A stretch of DNA of 49,977 nucleotides from Discostella pseudostelligera (taxonomy: Eukaryota > Bacillariophyta > Thalassiosirophyceae > Thalassiosirales > Thalassiosiraceae). The stretch spans positions 1-49,977 of the forward strand of contig JALLBK010000150.1 of assembly GCA_036940085.1 (NCBI GenBank), written 5' to 3'. The translations under genes were made by a program, and so were the position numbers. Positions within the stretch are counted from its first letter, which is position 1; each line of letters starts with the position of its first letter. The notes under the pieces were generated by a model. That model had not been told where the DNA came from, ran no database searches, and saw only the letters and a program-made list of their open reading frames with translations. Shown here in pieces: positions 31,171-41,880 of this stretch.

Positions 31171-33147
31171 TTATCTCTCATGAGCGTGTAGTAGCGTGTG
31201 TACGGCATGTTTGTTGTTATTGTCGTCATTCAAGCCGCACACACCAAATTCTTCGGCAATTTCATTCGCAATCAAATCTGTGAAACCTTGAGGTAGGTCT
31301 ATGTCGTTGTCGGATATGTCTTCTACCGTTTCATCAGCTGTGCATTCTGTTGCTCTACATTCCGTTGCTCCAATGCTGAATTTATCCTTTTCAAGCTTGA
31401 GTATCTCTTTTTCACGGTTAATTTCGTCGAGAATAAGTGCCATTAGGATATCTTCTTCTGCTTTGGATTTCTTCTCCGCCTTGCTCTTCCCAAACTTGGA
31501 CATTTGCATAGCAAACCATTTTGAAGCCTTCTCTGGCTCAATGCTGTTAACCACTTTATTCGTCTCGGAATGACCATCATCAGTAGGTACCAGTGTGAAG
31601 CTCTGCATTACACACAATTCAAGTTGCTCATTCATTCCGACAGCTTCTTCGGCGCATTCGAGAGTCGTACACCTCTCTTTGACCCTATCACAACAAGTAC
31701 TAACATGATCCACGCAGTTCAGTATGACTTCATAGGTATTTTCTTTTGCAGTTTCGACTACTTTCCACTTGTCACCCAACAGATTCCGCGGGCTTACTGC
31801 TCCAGCTGCACTTTCGAACCATGAGCATATTGTTTCACCAGACGTGGCTCGTCCACCACTCGCCGTGGAAGGTAAGTATCTGTCATTATTGATCGCGGAT
31901 ACATCTACACAATCGCCATCACCTCCTGATACCACCATCTTCCCCTTGTCAGAACTGCTAGAATTGAGACTCTTGTTCGGCTTCGAGCTTTCAGTTTTGT
32001 CATTGGTAGTAAGCTTTTTCTCTTTAACTTCGGGATCAGTTGCGCTGCCGCTTGGAAATGGTAATGTCATCTCGATTGCCGTAATATTGCCAGGTTCCAA
32101 CCCGATTTGACGAATTGAGGCGAGGGCTGTTGCATCTGTAGATGCGGGTGAAGTTGCTCGAGGAGCACTACCACCTAGTTTGGCAGTCGAATCACGTTTG
32201 TTCTGCACAGTCCTCGCAAAAAATGCGCCACGGATCATGCTTGTCTTCGGTATTGATTCATTACTTGGCTTTGTCTTTTTGAATAATCCGATTATCTTGC
32301 GAGTAGGCTCTCTCTTTTCTGGGAGGATCGTGTCCGTTGGTAGAGAAGTGGCAGTTGTGACAGTACATCCATCAATATTGTTCGCCGACGCTCTGCTTCT
32401 ACCCGCAAGGCTGTAGGTAGAGTTGCTGTCCTTGTCCTCCATTGTAGCGGAGAATTTTCCTGCTCCTTTGGAAGCTTTCCCAGCCCTCTCCATTTGCATT
32501 GACATTCTATTGCCTTTGGATGGTTTGATAGCCGACTTTATTCCTGATTCGTTCATAATCTCGGCGCAAGTTTGTTCTTCTAAACACACCTCTTCTCCAC
32601 ATTGGGAAGTAAACGAAGGATTACGCCGAAGAGGCATCTCCTCAGGGAGTTCACGCACACTCCACACAGAATCTGATCCTTCGCTGGTGACGCGTTCAAG
32701 TACGTCTTGACTTAAATCACTCCTCATCCGTGCCTCTTTATCGTCACTCTTCAACTTGGCATCAGCATCAGGGTGCGATGCAATAATATTTGATAGATCA
32801 CTAGCAGTACACGTCGACTCGGAATAATCTGATTGAGAAATGGAGGCAAGCAAGTCGTCGAATGCATAGTCCTTGCTCATCGATGAGTCGCCGTGAAATA
32901 AAGATAAGCTGTTTGTGCTCTCTGTGCCAATTGACCGAGAGTAGGATGTCCATTCACGACGAACACTCCCGACATCATCACGGCTTTCCACATGGCTCAC
33001 GGTTGTTGATATCGTTGGAGTCACTCCAACGCTTGGTGCATTAGTCTTATTGGTTCCGGTACCATTCTGCAGCCCTTTCGATGAATCGCGCGCTATATCC
33101 AACTCTCCATGGACAAGCAGTTCACCGAGGTTGAGAATCGTACTCAT
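31171..33147 (-). CDS. Unknown low-complexity protein with C-terminal Cys-rich segment
   Basis: Single exon, 658 residues, ATG 33145-33147. Mostly Ser/Thr/Lys/Glu-rich and probably disordered. More ordered segments are YAFDDLLASISQSDYSES (residues about 90-110), ICSWFESAAGAVSPRNLLGD (about 440) and a Cys-rich helix-like stretch with CVDHVSTCCDRVKERCTTLE (about 480-500). The end contains KFGKSKAEKKSKAEEDILMA and an acidic tail. I do not recognise the family. The FDDLL and the spaced-Cys/ECAE patterns recall the middle of the 22543-24726 protein (FDDLLDKIDLLCAPVC...FECAGEN), so the two may be distant relatives. No signal peptide or membrane segment. Confidence 0.65.
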   Translation of the reverse strand: MSTILNLGELLVHGELDIARDSSKGLQNGTGTNKTNAPSVGVTPTISTTVSHVESRDDVGSVRREWTSYSRSIGTESTNSLSLFHGDSSMSKDYAFDDLLASISQSDYSESTCTASDLSNIIASHPDADAKLKSDDKEARMRSDLSQDVLERVTSEGSDSVWSVRELPEEMPLRRNPSFTSQCGEEVCLEEQTCAEIMNESGIKSAIKPSKGNRMSMQMERAGKASKGAGKFSATMEDKDSNSTYSLAGRSRASANNIDGCTVTTATSLPTDTILPEKREPTRKIIGLFKKTKPSNESIPKTSMIRGAFFARTVQNKRDSTAKLGGSAPRATSPASTDATALASIRQIGLEPGNITAIEMTLPFPSGSATDPEVKEKKLTTNDKTESSKPNKSLNSSSSDKGKMVVSGGDGDCVDVSAINNDRYLPSTASGGRATSGETICSWFESAAGAVSPRNLLGDKWKVVETAKENTYEVILNCVDHVSTCCDRVKERCTTLECAEEAVGMNEQLELCVMQSFTLVPTDDGHSETNKVVNSIEPEKASKWFAMQMSKFGKSKAEKKSKAEEDILMALILDEINREKEILKLEKDKFSIGATECRATECTADETVEDISDNDIDLPQGFTDLIANEIAEEFGVCGLNDDNNNKHAVHTLLHAHER

Positions 33148-33575
33148 TTCTTTTGCACGACGACTTGACTTTTAGAGGAGTAAGAGTTGAATGCTCTACC
33201 TCCTTATGTGAATTGGTGTTATCTCGATTGTTGATTCGAACCCGCCCTTCAGCGGTGTCATAGTAGTCGTTGGTTGTATGTGTGGATAGATGATGATTAT
33301 GTGATGGTAGCACCATGCACCATGTATTATTGTGAGCGGCAGGATGCCATGATGCAGAATGCGATAAGGTAGAGATGGGGTGGGAAGAATTCTTTCGGTT
33401 GGAAGTTTACTTCCCACCCTTCTCGACGTTGAGCGATGCACATGAAAATTTGGCGCGAACTATTTTGGGACGACGTCTCGACTCCACTCTTCCACGAGGC
33501 AGTGATTTGGCGGGAAGGGCAGCATGGATGCCGCCCGCCGGTCGCACAAAAACAAAAAGAAGTGGGACGACGACC
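33148..33575. promoter_or_regulatory. Divergent promoter with E2F-like sites
   Basis: TTTGGCGCGAA at 33449-33459 and TTTGGCGGGAA at 33506-33516 lie within 130 bp of the Rab escort protein ATG at 33576. The reading frame is open upstream to 33375, but these sites and lack of conservation argue that this part is promoter or leader. Confidence 0.45.
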
Positions 33576-35921
33576 ATGGACATGTACGCCGGCGGCGATG
33601 GTAGCGCCTCTTGCCCCACCGACGCAACATCCATGCACGAAGAAGACACCAATGCTCATCCCTCGATGGAGGAGGTGTACGACGTCGTTATCTGTGGTAC
33701 AGATCTCATCCAATCCGTACTCTCCTCCGCATTAAGCCGTGCGGGCAAGAGGGTATTGCACTGCGATGGACGTGAATGGTATGGTGGATTTGATGCAGTT
33801 TTGCATGCCGGCTCAACGTTGGATTCCTTCATTGGGGAATGCGAACGATTTGCATGTGCATTGGCTCGGGAGAGGGTAGAACTGAAGTGCAACGACGACG
33901 ACAACAAGGATGCCGATTCGCCAACACTTCTTCATTTGCTGCCGGAAGAAAAACAAGGCGATTTGAGGGTCCACTCACAAACTTTTGTAGCAGCATCAAT
34001 AGATTTTGGGACGATGGAGAATTTGGATAGCAAAACTGATGTTGAAAATACGAACAATGGAAATACCACAACTGATTCATCATCTGTTAATGAAACGAAT
34101 CAACCCTCGGTGCATCCGCTTGAAAAAGGATTTTGCTTTGATATTACTCCTAATCTTCTCTACGCATCTGGGGACGCCGTTGATGGCTTGGTCAAGAGTG
34201 AAGTTTCCGAATACCTCGAATTCAAGAGTTTGAAAGGACTTTATCTTCTCACGGAAGATCAAAAATCATCAATGACAACAAAAGGACGACGTGGACATGG
34301 TCGCTCCACTGCCCAGGAAAAACCAAACAATTGTGATGGGGATGATGTCACTGCGGTTGATAAGCGGCTGGCAATATATCGTGTGCCATGTTCTAAGGCC
34401 GACGTATTTCGTTCGGAGCTCCTCTCTCCGATTGATAAGCGGCGGCTCATGAAGTTTTTACAGTTGATATTAGACTATGGGATGGCAACTCAAGGGGGAG
34501 GAGATGATCAGTCATCAAGCAACCCCGTTGATGATGCTTCGGACAATCAAAATCGGGGAGACGAGGCAGACGATAATCACGTCAATGCAAATACAAACCC
34601 CGATCTTGGAGAAGACACAGTAAAGTCCGTCAACGAGCGTTATCTACACCGTGGCCGCGCGCTATCTCGTCCACAGAATAAAGCAATGCCATCATCATCG
34701 GACATGGATGCATTATTGCGTTCTATACGAGACAAGTTGAGCTTCTCAGATTATTTGACACAAGTCGCAAAGCTGCCTGCGCGGCTGTCCAACGTCATAC
34801 TTTATGCCATGGCACTAGCTCCATTTGGATCTTCGGGCTGCGATAAAGCTGGCGTACACAACGACTCATCGACCGATCAAGCCTCGCAGTACTCAACGAA
34901 AGATGGCGTAGACGATCTTGTTCGTCATCTAACTGCCCTAGGTAGATTTGGCGACACTGCTTTTCTCGTTCCCATGTATGGAAGTGGAGAATTGAGTCAA
35001 GCCTTTTGCAGGAGTGGAGCAGTTTATGGATCAACATACATGCTTCGGAGATCGCCGACTGCCGTGTCGATAGATAGCAACGCACGTGTCCAAGCCATCA
35101 TCTTAAAAGGAGAACACCATATTGGAGGGAAGTACGATGATTTGGACACAGATGATGTTTCAGATAAAACAATTCATTGTAAGCATGTCATCGTTCCTAG
35201 TACAATGATGAGGGCGTCACCGACGTGCACAAAAATAAGGACGTATCGAAGGATCAGTGTTCTGCAAGGCAAGCTGATGTTGGACCAAGTTCAAAATAAT
35301 GATTCAAAGGATTGTTGTGATACCGATCAAAGACATGCAATCATCATACCTCCTGGAACTTCTAGTCTAGGAAATACTTCAGCAATTAATGGAGTAGCTG
35401 TGGACGAGAGCGCCTTTGTGGCGCCTCCGGGGAGGAACTACACCGTCTTGCATCTATCTACGAGTAGTCAAGAAGTGGATGGCGCTATTGATGAGCTCTC
35501 ATTGAATTCACTGAGTGAAGCTGTAAACTATCTGATTGTCAGCAGATCGAACAAGGATGATGCACCATGCCAAGAGTGCCATCACATTGCATTTAGTTAT
35601 GCTACCGATGCGTCAAGCCCTGCAGACGAAGATACAAATCATCCTTTAGGATTGCACATTTGTCATCGAGGCAAGCAATCGCTCACCGTTGACTCGGCAT
35701 TTAGGGAAGCAAGACGAATTTTCGAGATCATTTGTCCAGACTCTGAGTTTCTTGCCCTAGCAAAGCAGGTGGAAGATAAAGTTGTTTACCGTGATAATCA
35801 TGATGACGATGATGAGAAGGATGTCCTCGAGAGCGCATGCACCATGATTCAAGCCCCGGCACAGGAGAAACTGCCAGCTAAAGGAAATTCAACCGAGATT
35901 GTTAGTGGTGATGATTCGTGA
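33576..35921 (+). CDS. Rab escort protein (REP/CHM, GDI superfamily)
   Basis: REP presents Rab GTPases to geranylgeranyl transferase II and delivers them to membranes. Single exon, 782 residues from ATG 33576. The N-terminal Rossmann strand is YDVVICGTDLIQSVLSSALS, followed by KRVLHCDGREWYGG (GDI conserved region 1). KGFCFDITPNLLYASGDAVD and SEVSEYLEFKSLKG correspond to CHM FNIDLVSKLLYSQG and SDVSRYVEFK. YRVPCSKADVFRSELLSP and KRRLMKFLQL are the REP PCS-x-ADVF region, which separates REP from RabGDI. LGRFGDTAFLVPMYGSGEL is conserved region 3. The usual GTG of the first loop is GTD here. Low-complexity inserts (e.g. residues about 310-380) explain its greater length than human REP-1. Confidence 0.88.
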   Translation: MDMYAGGDGSASCPTDATSMHEEDTNAHPSMEEVYDVVICGTDLIQSVLSSALSRAGKRVLHCDGREWYGGFDAVLHAGSTLDSFIGECERFACALARERVELKCNDDDNKDADSPTLLHLLPEEKQGDLRVHSQTFVAASIDFGTMENLDSKTDVENTNNGNTTTDSSSVNETNQPSVHPLEKGFCFDITPNLLYASGDAVDGLVKSEVSEYLEFKSLKGLYLLTEDQKSSMTTKGRRGHGRSTAQEKPNNCDGDDVTAVDKRLAIYRVPCSKADVFRSELLSPIDKRRLMKFLQLILDYGMATQGGGDDQSSSNPVDDASDNQNRGDEADDNHVNANTNPDLGEDTVKSVNERYLHRGRALSRPQNKAMPSSSDMDALLRSIRDKLSFSDYLTQVAKLPARLSNVILYAMALAPFGSSGCDKAGVHNDSSTDQASQYSTKDGVDDLVRHLTALGRFGDTAFLVPMYGSGELSQAFCRSGAVYGSTYMLRRSPTAVSIDSNARVQAIILKGEHHIGGKYDDLDTDDVSDKTIHCKHVIVPSTMMRASPTCTKIRTYRRISVLQGKLMLDQVQNNDSKDCCDTDQRHAIIIPPGTSSLGNTSAINGVAVDESAFVAPPGRNYTVLHLSTSSQEVDGAIDELSLNSLSEAVNYLIVSRSNKDDAPCQECHHIAFSYATDASSPADEDTNHPLGLHICHRGKQSLTVDSAFREARRIFEIICPDSEFLALAKQVEDKVVYRDNHDDDDEKDVLESACTMIQAPAQEKLPAKGNSTEIVSGDDS

Positions 35922-36059
35922 GCCTGTCTATCATAACCATAAGTAGTTGGTCACGGAATTAGTAATTCCATACAATCTCAGTCGATTGTGGAGAACTCCA
36001 AAACTAACTGGATCAATTGCCACGTCTACTAATAACATATGTGGGTTTACTAAAATATC

Positions 36060-36464
36060 TTATGCCTTAAGCTCCTTGATCTTCTGTGCGATAATCCTGC
36101 TCTTTTGCTTCTTGGCAACCATAACCTTGAACCTATCAAAATCGGACAAGTTCGACCTCTTCTTCTTCGCCTCAAGCTTCTTGGCCCAAGATGATCCCTC
36201 CCATTTGGCTAACGTATCACCCTCCTTCCAGGCAGCTTTCAATGTCTTCGCACGGGCATTGCGTTGGATCTTTACAGTGAGGTCAGTGAGTGCTATTTTT
36301 CGGTAGGACACCACTTGACGGGAAACACCGGTGATTTCCTCTGGACCATCCACTAGGCATTTGTTCTGATCGACAATATCAATGACTGTGGCGATCTTTC
36401 CGGCATCAGGTCCGTGGTTGATCAAAACCACTCGGCCTACTTCGACGTAACGTGAGAATCCCAT
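36060..36464 (-). CDS. RPL14: 60S ribosomal protein eL14
   Basis: 134 residues, ATG 36462-36464. Begins MGFSRYVEVGRVVLINHGPD with the KOW-like strand of eL14, continues GKIATVIDIVDQNKCLVDGP and ends with a basic helical tail (KKQKSRIIAQKIKELKA). The frame stays open upstream of this ATG but that part has no eL14 similarity. Highly conserved; length is typical. The 3' end is 138 bp from that of the convergent REP gene. Confidence 0.93.
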   Translation of the reverse strand: MGFSRYVEVGRVVLINHGPDAGKIATVIDIVDQNKCLVDGPEEITGVSRQVVSYRKIALTDLTVKIQRNARAKTLKAAWKEGDTLAKWEGSSWAKKLEAKKKRSNLSDFDRFKVMVAKKQKSRIIAQKIKELKA

Positions 36465-37109
36465 TTTTGATTTGTGTTTATCTGGGAGGTATTGATGAGA
36501 GATTGTTGTGGTGCAGCGGACGCACAAGCAGGAGCGAGAGTATGGGTGAGAAAGATGATGATGACGAAGACAAATAATCCATGGATCGGCGACAAAAGCA
36601 ATAGCTATACACCAAGACAATTGGCTTCAACACGATCAAATGTTTGCTTCCTAGAGTCAACAACCTGGCTCAATTTGCAGGAGTGCAAGCCACAGACCGT
36701 ATCGATCTCGAGACCAACATCGTCAGCCCACATTCCCAGATAGCGAATGCAGCGTCGCCGGTGCCATCGTTCAATCATATTCTACGGCACGTCATAATCA
36801 TACATTTATTGATTTCCTTTGCATTATCCGCTGCCCTACGGACCCTTCACCATTGCCGACACACCTTGGTTGCGGAATCGTCGTCGTCGATGAGATGAAT
36901 GTTTGGACAGCGTCCTTTGGTGTTGGTGATGGTGATGGTGAGAGTGAGAGGGATCGTTGACTCGACTTAGTACAAGGGATGCGTAGAGTCTACGTGGAGC
37001 ACCAAGTAAGTGGTAACTGCGGACTCATCCATCGGACTCCCAATACCTAAAAGAGCTCTCGATGGGACCAACTAAAATATATGATCTCTTATAAACTTAT
37101 CATTATGGA
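36465..37109. promoter_or_regulatory. Divergent promoter between eL14 and PDZ/F-box gene
   Basis: 645 bp; no ORF worth calling and no E2F-like site seen. A GATGGT/GAGAGT short purine-rich repeat is at about 36925-36955. Confidence 0.35.
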
Positions 37110-39927
37110 ATGAGTTCTATCCGGATAACGATGAAGGCATCGCTTGAAGAGATGCCACCGCCAAGTTTGAAACTTCCTGCCCTCGACGACGACGACGCGG
37201 CAGCGGACGGATCAGTAATCCCGGCGACGACAATGAACTGTGTTATTTCTTCACCTACCTGCGTCAGGTTGTTATCGAAGACTAAGCCTAATGCGTGTGG
37301 TGTTGCGCCCTTTCCGATGAATGTGGAACATAAAAGGCAAGAAGCGCCCGGTGGGCAGAAACAAAATAGATACTCTCATGCTGACATTCAAATCACTCTC
37401 ATGCCAGAACGAATTGAGACGGAGGTCGGATGTTCCCTTGGACTAGCAGACAATAGAATTACACAAAATCATGTTAGAAAATGTTCTGAATCAGTCAGTA
37501 CATCCTCAACAATGTCATCCGACGATCCAAGTGAAAGAAGTAACTCGTTTGGACTTGTACCACGGGGGCAGACTGTCATCCAACATAGAATTTCCAGCGG
37601 CACATCTACAGGGGCAACTGAATTTGCAGCTGATGGTACCGTTCGAAACAGTTCAGAAAGTCGGTCAAATTCAAGTGCTTTACCCCCAACTTTAATCGAC
37701 GTTTCGCCACGAAATGCAACTGTGACAAATGTTGGCGTTGAATTTACTCCAAAGCCTGAACCAAAACACAGCCAGAGCACTCCACGTAAAAAGGCTAGCA
37801 GACCTCAATCTTGTACCGTAGCACCACCACCTGCTCCCATGACATTCGTTGGAATTACACTGGAAAGGTCCGAATCTGCACATACTTGGGGGTTAATCTT
37901 CGTCAAAGAAAAGGGAGGTCATGCCTTGATTGTTCGTGTCATCACTCCTAAATCGGAAGGCCCAGTAGTGAAATGGTGTCAAATTACAAATACAGTACCC
38001 AATCCTTCCGTAGTTTATCGCACTACGATGACATTCAACATGACTTTGGAGCAATACGAGGCTTTAATCGTTCAAAACTTTCCTCCACCACTTGACAGCA
38101 ACAAAATACGACAAGGCAACCCATTGGTCACTCCCTGTCTCATGCCTGGAGATGCAATTCTTTCCGTTAATGGAATTCCCGTATCTGCATTCGATGCTGG
38201 ACAGCTTGCATTGTTCATTCGTAATCATTGTAAAAGGAGAATGATCATTATGGCGATGCGCCATGAAGAAGTCGTTATGAAGGCAGCTCAGATTCCAATG
38301 CATCCACCATCCATCATCCAACATCAGCAGCCGCCAGACAGTAAAGCAGTGACGGACCAATCATCCGCAGTTATCAGAGAAGCATGGAGATGTCTATTAA
38401 CTTCAAGAGGTGTAGCTCAACAGCAACACCAGAATAATCAAGCCAAGCGAAAGTTCTCTCAACCCCGTGCCAAGGTCGTGAAGCGACCAAAGATTGAATA
38501 CTGCAACGTCGCATTTCAGAATGGAGATGGAAAACCAATTCCGTACTGCGATAATGATGAATCTGATCCTGATGATGGAGAGAGAATCCGTGGAGTGAGT
38601 TGTCGCATTATGTGCTACCTGTTCTTGTCACTCTTCTCTGACGAGTCTCTTTCATTTGCATCTTTGTTAGTTTCTCAGTGATGAGATTGAAAAATCCTTT
38701 GACAAGTGGCATTCATCTCGAAAATCAATGTGGAGAAGTAAGCGTACTAGCAATTTTGATAGCTTGGGAATTTGCCCTGCAAAGGAATGTCATGATTTGA
38801 TCAATGAAGCCGAGAGAGCAAACGAAGAGACGACAGTGGTGCATGATTTTTGGCTAACAAACGGCCACGCATCATTTGATACATGGCTTTCATCATCCAA
38901 AGCAAATTGGGCTCGCTCTTATTCATGGCATCACGAAAGGCGAAATGCACTTCAATCCAAATGTACCAAAGAAGTTCACTTCCCGTTAGTTACATCCACC
39001 GATGGAAATAACAATATACTGGAACAATTCGAGAATTGGCTGAGCGTGCGGAAACAACAATGGAAATTAGAGCGGAGGAAACGAAATCGTCTTCGCTCTG
39101 AGGCGCCGAGAGTCTCGCTTGAGAACGATTCTTCTCGGACGTGTTTCGCGCATGATATGTACATCGACGAGATATTAAAGGATGAGGAACAACGATTGCC
39201 CGCAGAGGTATCGCAACCAATCGACATCTCATGGGTCTTTGACGTTCAGATTGGAGCTCCAGATGATGTCATTGTGAATATAATGACATTCCTCTGTCCA
39301 TCGGATCATGGCAATCTTCTCTGTTTATCCTACACGACAAACTTTCTGTTCAAACAACGCAACGACACGTGGAAGGCCTTGTTCCCAAGTCACTGGGTGG
39401 TCCCTCGCCGTCCAAGGAAGTCATGGTGTGCAATGTACATAACGAAAATTCGAGCCGAGGAGGAAGCATCCCGCAAACGATCGGATGATTTACTTATCAA
39501 AGCCAACATTATTATTCAAAAGGGTGATCAGCTGAACAAACTCGAGAAACTTGTTGAGAAGGCCACGAAAGACTTTGAATTTTCGGTCAATTACATTTCC
39601 GGAGTTGTCCTGGAACGAAATGCACTTCTCAATATGGCGGTGATTGATCGACGGCACAAAATTACCAAGTGGCTCATCGAAGAGAAGGGAGCGGATATTG
39701 AATCATGTGATCGAGGACAATTCACTCCACTCATGAATGCCGCATGGAATGGAGATCGATATGCGACACGGTATCTATTGGCAAGAGGCTGCGACCGCAT
39801 GAAGGTTGGATACAACCATTCCAGTCAGGGATTAGCGCCTCCGAAGTTTGAGGGTTTGACTGCCGAGGGATGGGCGCTCAAACGCGGACATGACGAAGTT
39901 GCTGAACTGATCCGTCTTGGACTTTGA
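37110..39927 (+). CDS. PDZ, FxxWxxSRKxxW-repeat, F-box and ankyrin protein (2 exons)
   Basis: Exons 37110-38594 and 38671-39927 (intron GTGAGT...GTTAG, 76 nt, phase 0) give 913 residues. Residues 1-240 are low-complexity. Residues about 247-395 hold a PDZ-like domain (FVGITLERSESAHTWG, then PGDAILSVNGIPVSAFDAG). Three copies of a 12-residue repeat follow at 505-516, 564-575 and 615-626: FDKWHSSRKSMW, FDTWLSSSKANW and FENWLSVRKQQW. Residues about 689-736 (GAPDDVIVNIMTFLCPSDHG, ending WKALFPSHW) resemble an F-box. Residues about 810-895 are ankyrin-like (RNALLNMAVIDRRHKITKWL, FTPLMNAAWNGDRYATRYLL, GLTAEGWALKRGHDEVAELI). F-box plus ankyrin suggests a substrate receptor of an SCF ubiquitin ligase; the PDZ part may bind targets or membranes. 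The overall architecture is not one I know. Confidence 0.75.
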
Positions 39928-40005
39928 TTCTCTAGTGTTGTTGTTATTGTTCGAGTGAGGAGGGGATGTTGGATGCCAAATCATCCAACAAATTTCTCTC
40001 TCTAT

Positions 40006-41583
40006 CTACTCTGTTACAACTATTACGTACAAAAAATGATCCGGATGGGAAAGGCATCTCCAGAGGTCAATCATTGCACAATTCAAACTGGGTTGAATCC
40101 CTTGTATGCTGTAATATAAGAACTTGTCATCATCCTTTGCACTTTTGTTACGCACTATTCCTCCACTGGGATCTATCTCAACATAATGATGTGGGAGGTT
40201 GTCTGCAAGAAAATCTCCCAATGTTGTGTATGGCGGTGTATGATATGTTGTTATTAGTTCTTCAAGTTTGGATCGCTGCTCCTTGCGCTCAACATCATTG
40301 CTGTCTACACCATTCTTCCTGCGCTGATGTCGAATCGGATGCTGTATTGCTGGCAAATCATTCAGCATTAGTCTCACCGGTATTAATTGCGGCATGCCAT
40401 CGTCATCCTCGTCCTCCTTCTTCCCCTCACCGAAGGTCAATGCCAAAGACGTAGTAGTGCTAACCGATTTGCATTCGATTCCCCGTTGCAATCTAGCATT
40501 CACTTCGTAATATTTCTCATAATGGCATGATTGTATCGCATCCCATAATTGCTCATGAGATTGTTTATTAATAGACATGGCCGTTCGGGATGTCCCATAT
40601 TGTAAGAAGAGTGCCTGTTTGAGTGAATTGCGATAGGTTCGAGAGAGGAGTGTATCAATTCGTCTGTGTGCATCATTTTCACTTTCACTGCCATTGCTGT
40701 GCACAACATTGCATCCGACTCCTCCGCCATCATCCAATGCCAATATCTTATCATGGGGATAGCATGTGAAGTGTACTCGCACTTGCCAAGGTAGGACGTG
40801 ATTGTCCTCCATTCGTCGATATTGATGATGTTGACGAGAAGTAGTACTACCATGACGCAAGGCCTTCCCCTTGACAAGATCATACAGTATTCCTGCAAAC
40901 AATTGCCATCGGAGGGGTATTCCGGTAACAACATCTTCGAACCAGCATTCGGGAAATACATCGTTCATGATGGGATTGGGTGTACTTGTGATGTCTACTT
41001 CCTGCTTTCGACTGCTACTGCGAGGATGACTTTGCACCTCTTTTTCGGTAGCAGATCCATTGTTGACTTCATCAGCATCGTTTCCTCCCTCATCCTGTCT
41101 TTTCTTTGTTGCATTCTCCACGTTGTCATCATCTTCGTCGTCAGGTGGTTCTTCGGCGCACATCATCCTACTCGTTGCAGTAGTAGGTGCATTGGCACCA
41201 ACTGTTGCATTACTTCCAACACCAACAGAGATGGGAGCATAATTTGCCAAGCTCATAACTTCCTTATATAATGCCACATGCAAATAATTACATCGTGATA
41301 TCATGGTATGGATTGGTCGTGGTGCCATGGGCGACGAGAGGGATGTGGGTGCCAACGATACTACGATGGGAATGGCGCCTTGCCAATTGGATTGTTGGAG
41401 AGAAATGTTGGAGGATGGAATGGATGAGGATGTCATGGTGATGGCGGCGGTAGTGCCGTCAGTATTGTTAGTGATACTGCTAAACATATTTACTCTGTCT
41501 ATGTTGTCGCCATTGCTGTTGGTGGAGGTGGAGAAGACGATGGTAGTAGTGTCCCCATATCCATCGTCGGCGGCGGCGCTCAT
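40006..41583 (-). CDS. ATG5: Autophagy protein ATG5
   Basis: ATG5 is conjugated to ATG12 and, with ATG16, promotes ATG8 lipidation. Single exon, 525 residues, ATG 41581-41583. Recognisable blocks in order: SNWQGAIPIVVSL, RCNYLHVALYKEV, CWFEDVVTGIPLRWQLFAGI (human IWFEYEGTPLKWHYPIG), LPWQVRVHF, SLKQALFLQYGTS with the ATG12-acceptor Lys (about residue 322), EQLWDAIQSCHYEKYYEVNA, LIPVRLMLND, TTLGDFLADNLP and LSHPDHFLYVIV at the C-terminus. It is nearly twice the length of human ATG5 (275) owing to acidic and Ser/Asn-rich inserts (e.g. PPDDEDDDN) and an N-terminal extension. It shares a 297-bp promoter with SAR1. Confidence 0.93.
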   Translation of the reverse strand: MSAAADDGYGDTTTIVFSTSTNSNGDNIDRVNMFSSITNNTDGTTAAITMTSSSIPSSNISLQQSNWQGAIPIVVSLAPTSLSSPMAPRPIHTMISRCNYLHVALYKEVMSLANYAPISVGVGSNATVGANAPTTATSRMMCAEEPPDDEDDDNVENATKKRQDEGGNDADEVNNGSATEKEVQSHPRSSSRKQEVDITSTPNPIMNDVFPECWFEDVVTGIPLRWQLFAGILYDLVKGKALRHGSTTSRQHHQYRRMEDNHVLPWQVRVHFTCYPHDKILALDDGGGVGCNVVHSNGSESENDAHRRIDTLLSRTYRNSLKQALFLQYGTSRTAMSINKQSHEQLWDAIQSCHYEKYYEVNARLQRGIECKSVSTTTSLALTFGEGKKEDEDDDGMPQLIPVRLMLNDLPAIQHPIRHQRRKNGVDSNDVERKEQRSKLEELITTYHTPPYTTLGDFLADNLPHHYVEIDPSGGIVRNKSAKDDDKFLYYSIQGIQPSLNCAMIDLWRCLSHPDHFLYVIVVTE

Positions 41584-41880
41584 GGTCAAGGTGAAGGGTA
41601 AAGGGTACTCTATCTAGGATAGCGAAGACAATGAAGGCGAAAATGGCGGGATGCGAAGCGATTGTTTGGCGAAATGTAGCAGCCCCGACAAAACCAACGA
41701 CGACGAAGACGAAGACGAAGGCCGACGTCCGTCGTCGATGGTGCATTCATTTCCTTTTTTATTTCATGAGTAAAGCCGCCACCTAGCAATAGAGCTTGCA
41801 TAGGCATCGTTCAAATTGAGCCCGCTCACTCTCCTACGCAACATCTCTACGCCATCTCCTGATCAATCTTCATCATCATA
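41584..41880. promoter_or_regulatory. Divergent ATG5/SAR1 promoter
   Basis: 297 bp. ATGGCGGGA at 41643-41651 and TTTGGCGAAA at 41665-41674 are E2F-like or near matches. Confidence 0.35.

Noticed and set aside
33225..33250. GGTTCGAATC-like tRNA B-box on the minus strand
   Set aside because: No matching T-stem, A-box or acceptor stem could be paired around it.
33375..33575. 67-codon upstream extension of the Rab escort protein
   Set aside because: No REP similarity, and it contains the promoter motifs; the ATG at 33576 is preferred.
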